Source of the DNA: Streptomyces flaveus
Lineage (GTDB): Bacteria > Actinomycetota > Actinomycetes > Streptomycetales > Streptomycetaceae
NCBI RefSeq assembly: GCF_014647675.1
Contig: NZ_BMPQ01000025.1
Location: 1 to 64,000, forward strand
Reading direction: 5' to 3'
DNA: 64,000 bases
In this document: positions 63,015 through 64,000 of the stretch, piece after piece
Layout of the letters: every line of letters starts with the position of its first letter
Position numbering within the stretch: the first letter of the stretch is position 1
Notes under the pieces: generated by a model
What the model was told of the DNA's origin: nothing
What the model saw: only the letters and a program-made list of their open reading frames with translations
The model's database searches: none
Position numbers and translations under genes: made by a program

Positions 63015-64000
63015 CTAGTTGATCGCCCGGATCAGCTCGCCGTCCGAGGTGTCACCGCTCAGTTCCCAGAAGAAGGTGCCTCCCAGGCCCTGCTGGTTCT
63101 TGTAGGCCGTCTTTCCGGCGATGGTCGACGGTGTGTCGTAACTCCACCAGTCGCTGCCGCACTTGGCGTATGCCGTGCCGCCGACCGTGTCCGTCGCCGG
63201 GCACTTCGTCTTGAGCACCTTGTAGTCGTCGATGCCCTGCTCGTACGTTCCTGCCGCCGGACCGGTGGCGGTGCCGCCGGGCGCCTCCTGGGTGACACCG
63301 GTCCAGCCGCGCCCGTAGAAGCCGATGCCGAGCAGCAGCTTCGAGGCCGGGATGCCGAGGCCCTTGAGCTTGTCGATGGTCGCGGAGGTGTGGAACTCCG
63401 CCTTCGGAATCCCGGGGTACGAGGTCAGCGGCGAGTGCGGAGCCGTCGGACCGGTCGCGTCGAAGGCGCCGAAGAAGTCGTACGTCATCGGATTGTACCA
63501 GTCGACGTACTGCGCGGCGCCCGCGTAGTCCGCCGCGTCGATCTTGCCGCCGCTGGTGGCGTCGGCCGGGATCGCCGCCGTGACCAGCGAGGAGCCGCCG
63601 AACTTCGCGCGCACCGCCGACATCAGCTTCCCGTACGCCTCCCTGCCGCTGGTGTCGCAGGTCAGGCCGCACGCGTTCGGGTACTCCCAGTCGATGTCGA
63701 TCCCGTCGAAGACGTCCGCCCACTTGGAGTTCTCGACCAGGTCGTAGCAGGACTGGGCGAAGGCGGCCGGGTTCCCGGCGGCCTCGGCGAAGCCGCCGGA
63801 CCAGGTCCAGCCCCCGAAGGACCAGAGGACCTTGAGGTTCGGGTGCTTCTTCTTCAGCTCGCGCAGCTGGTTGAAGGTGCCGCGCAGGGGCTGGTCCCAG
63901 GTGTCGGCGGTGCCGTCGACGGACTCGGTCGCGGTGTACGTCCGTTCCGTCGCCGCGTAGGAGTCGCCCATGGCGCACTTGCCGCCGGTGACGTTGCCGA
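63015..64000 (-). CDS. GH18 chitinase, C-terminal part (cut by window edge)
   Basis: 328 codons visible, frame open through the window end, so the N-terminus (signal, binding modules) is outside. GH18 barrel: LKVLWSFGGWTWSGGF, catalytic DGIDIDWEYPN with the DxxDxDxE motif (about 63680-63709), YVDWYNPMTYDFFG and the final GGTFFWELSGDTSDGELIRA. Cleaves chitin outside the cell. It ends with the catalytic domain, so any chitin-binding module would be N-terminal. In Streptomyces, chitinases are often under DasR; the promoter is not in view. Confidence 0.95.
   Translation of the reverse strand, partial: GNVTGGKCAMGDSYAATERTYTATESVDGTADTWDQPLRGTFNQLRELKKKHPNLKVLWSFGGWTWSGGFAEAAGNPAAFAQSCYDLVENSKWADVFDGIDIDWEYPNACGLTCDTSGREAYGKLMSAVRAKFGGSSLVTAAIPADATSGGKIDAADYAGAAQYVDWYNPMTYDFFGAFDATGPTAPHSPLTSYPGIPKAEFHTSATIDKLKGLGIPASKLLLGIGFYGRGWTGVTQEAPGGTATGPAAGTYEQGIDDYKVLKTKCPATDTVGGTAYAKCGSDWWSYDTPSTIAGKTAYKNQQGLGGTFFWELSGDTSDGELIRAIN

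Overview
The window is a high-GC actinobacterial chromosome segment. Codon use, GTG starts, 4-bp start/stop overlaps, BldD, the 107-aa sIHF protein, an intact FMN riboswitch and dispersed intergenic repeats all point to Streptomyces. The gene order from efp-nusB-bldD through the pyr operon, sIHF, gmk, rpoZ, coaBC, metK and priA, and on to rib/his, matches what I recall of the conserved core around bldD (SCO1489) and sIHF (SCO1480) in S. coelicolor. I see no tRNA, rRNA, CRISPR array, prophage, insertion sequence or classical secondary-metabolite cluster.

Layout. 1-3068: M24 peptidase-like gene, efp, nusB and the convergent developmental regulator bldD. 3055-13235: de novo pyrimidine operon pyrR-pyrB-pyrC-(membrane protein)-carA-carB-pyrD-pyrF, with a PyrR-binding RNA loop just ahead of the pyrR ribosome-binding site. 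13480-24684: nucleoid, nucleotide, cofactor and translation housekeeping (sIHF, gmk, rpoZ, coaBC, metK, priA, fmt, rsmB), interrupted by an HTH gene and a VOC/TOPRIM gene pair. 24758-33171: orphan TylF-type methyltransferase, MMPL exporter, rpe, SorC regulator, barstar, guaB1, a small HTH protein, a decayed APC permease and an Lrp regulator.

33315-39842 is a self-contained import cassette: a GntR/UTRA regulator, a palindromic operator, lipoprotein, two permeases and ATPase of an ABC transporter, and a fused HAD phosphatase-EEP phosphodiesterase. Its layout resembles phosphonate-uptake loci, but the hydrolase looks like an organophosphate enzyme. It is the best candidate in the window for an undescribed pathway. 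39948-43837: MFS transporter, then davA-davB (lysine to 5-aminovalerate). 43868-49387: F420-type oxidoreductase, DUF5995-like protein, secreted GH6 cellulase, MFS transporter and a divergent ROK regulator with an operator between them.

49668-54219: FMN riboswitch, ribE-ribM-ribBA-ribH, then hisE-hisG. 54240-59303: PH-domain membrane protein, a hairpin-rich leader in front of two CNNM/CorC-type CBS proteins, a perfect 46-bp palindrome, and a convergent EccA-like TPR-AAA ATPase gene. 59753-64000: uridine-kinase-like protein, Tat-type secreted C39 peptidase, tiny membrane protein, a TetR regulator carrying a rare TTA codon, and the C-terminal part of a GH18 chitinase cut by the window edge.
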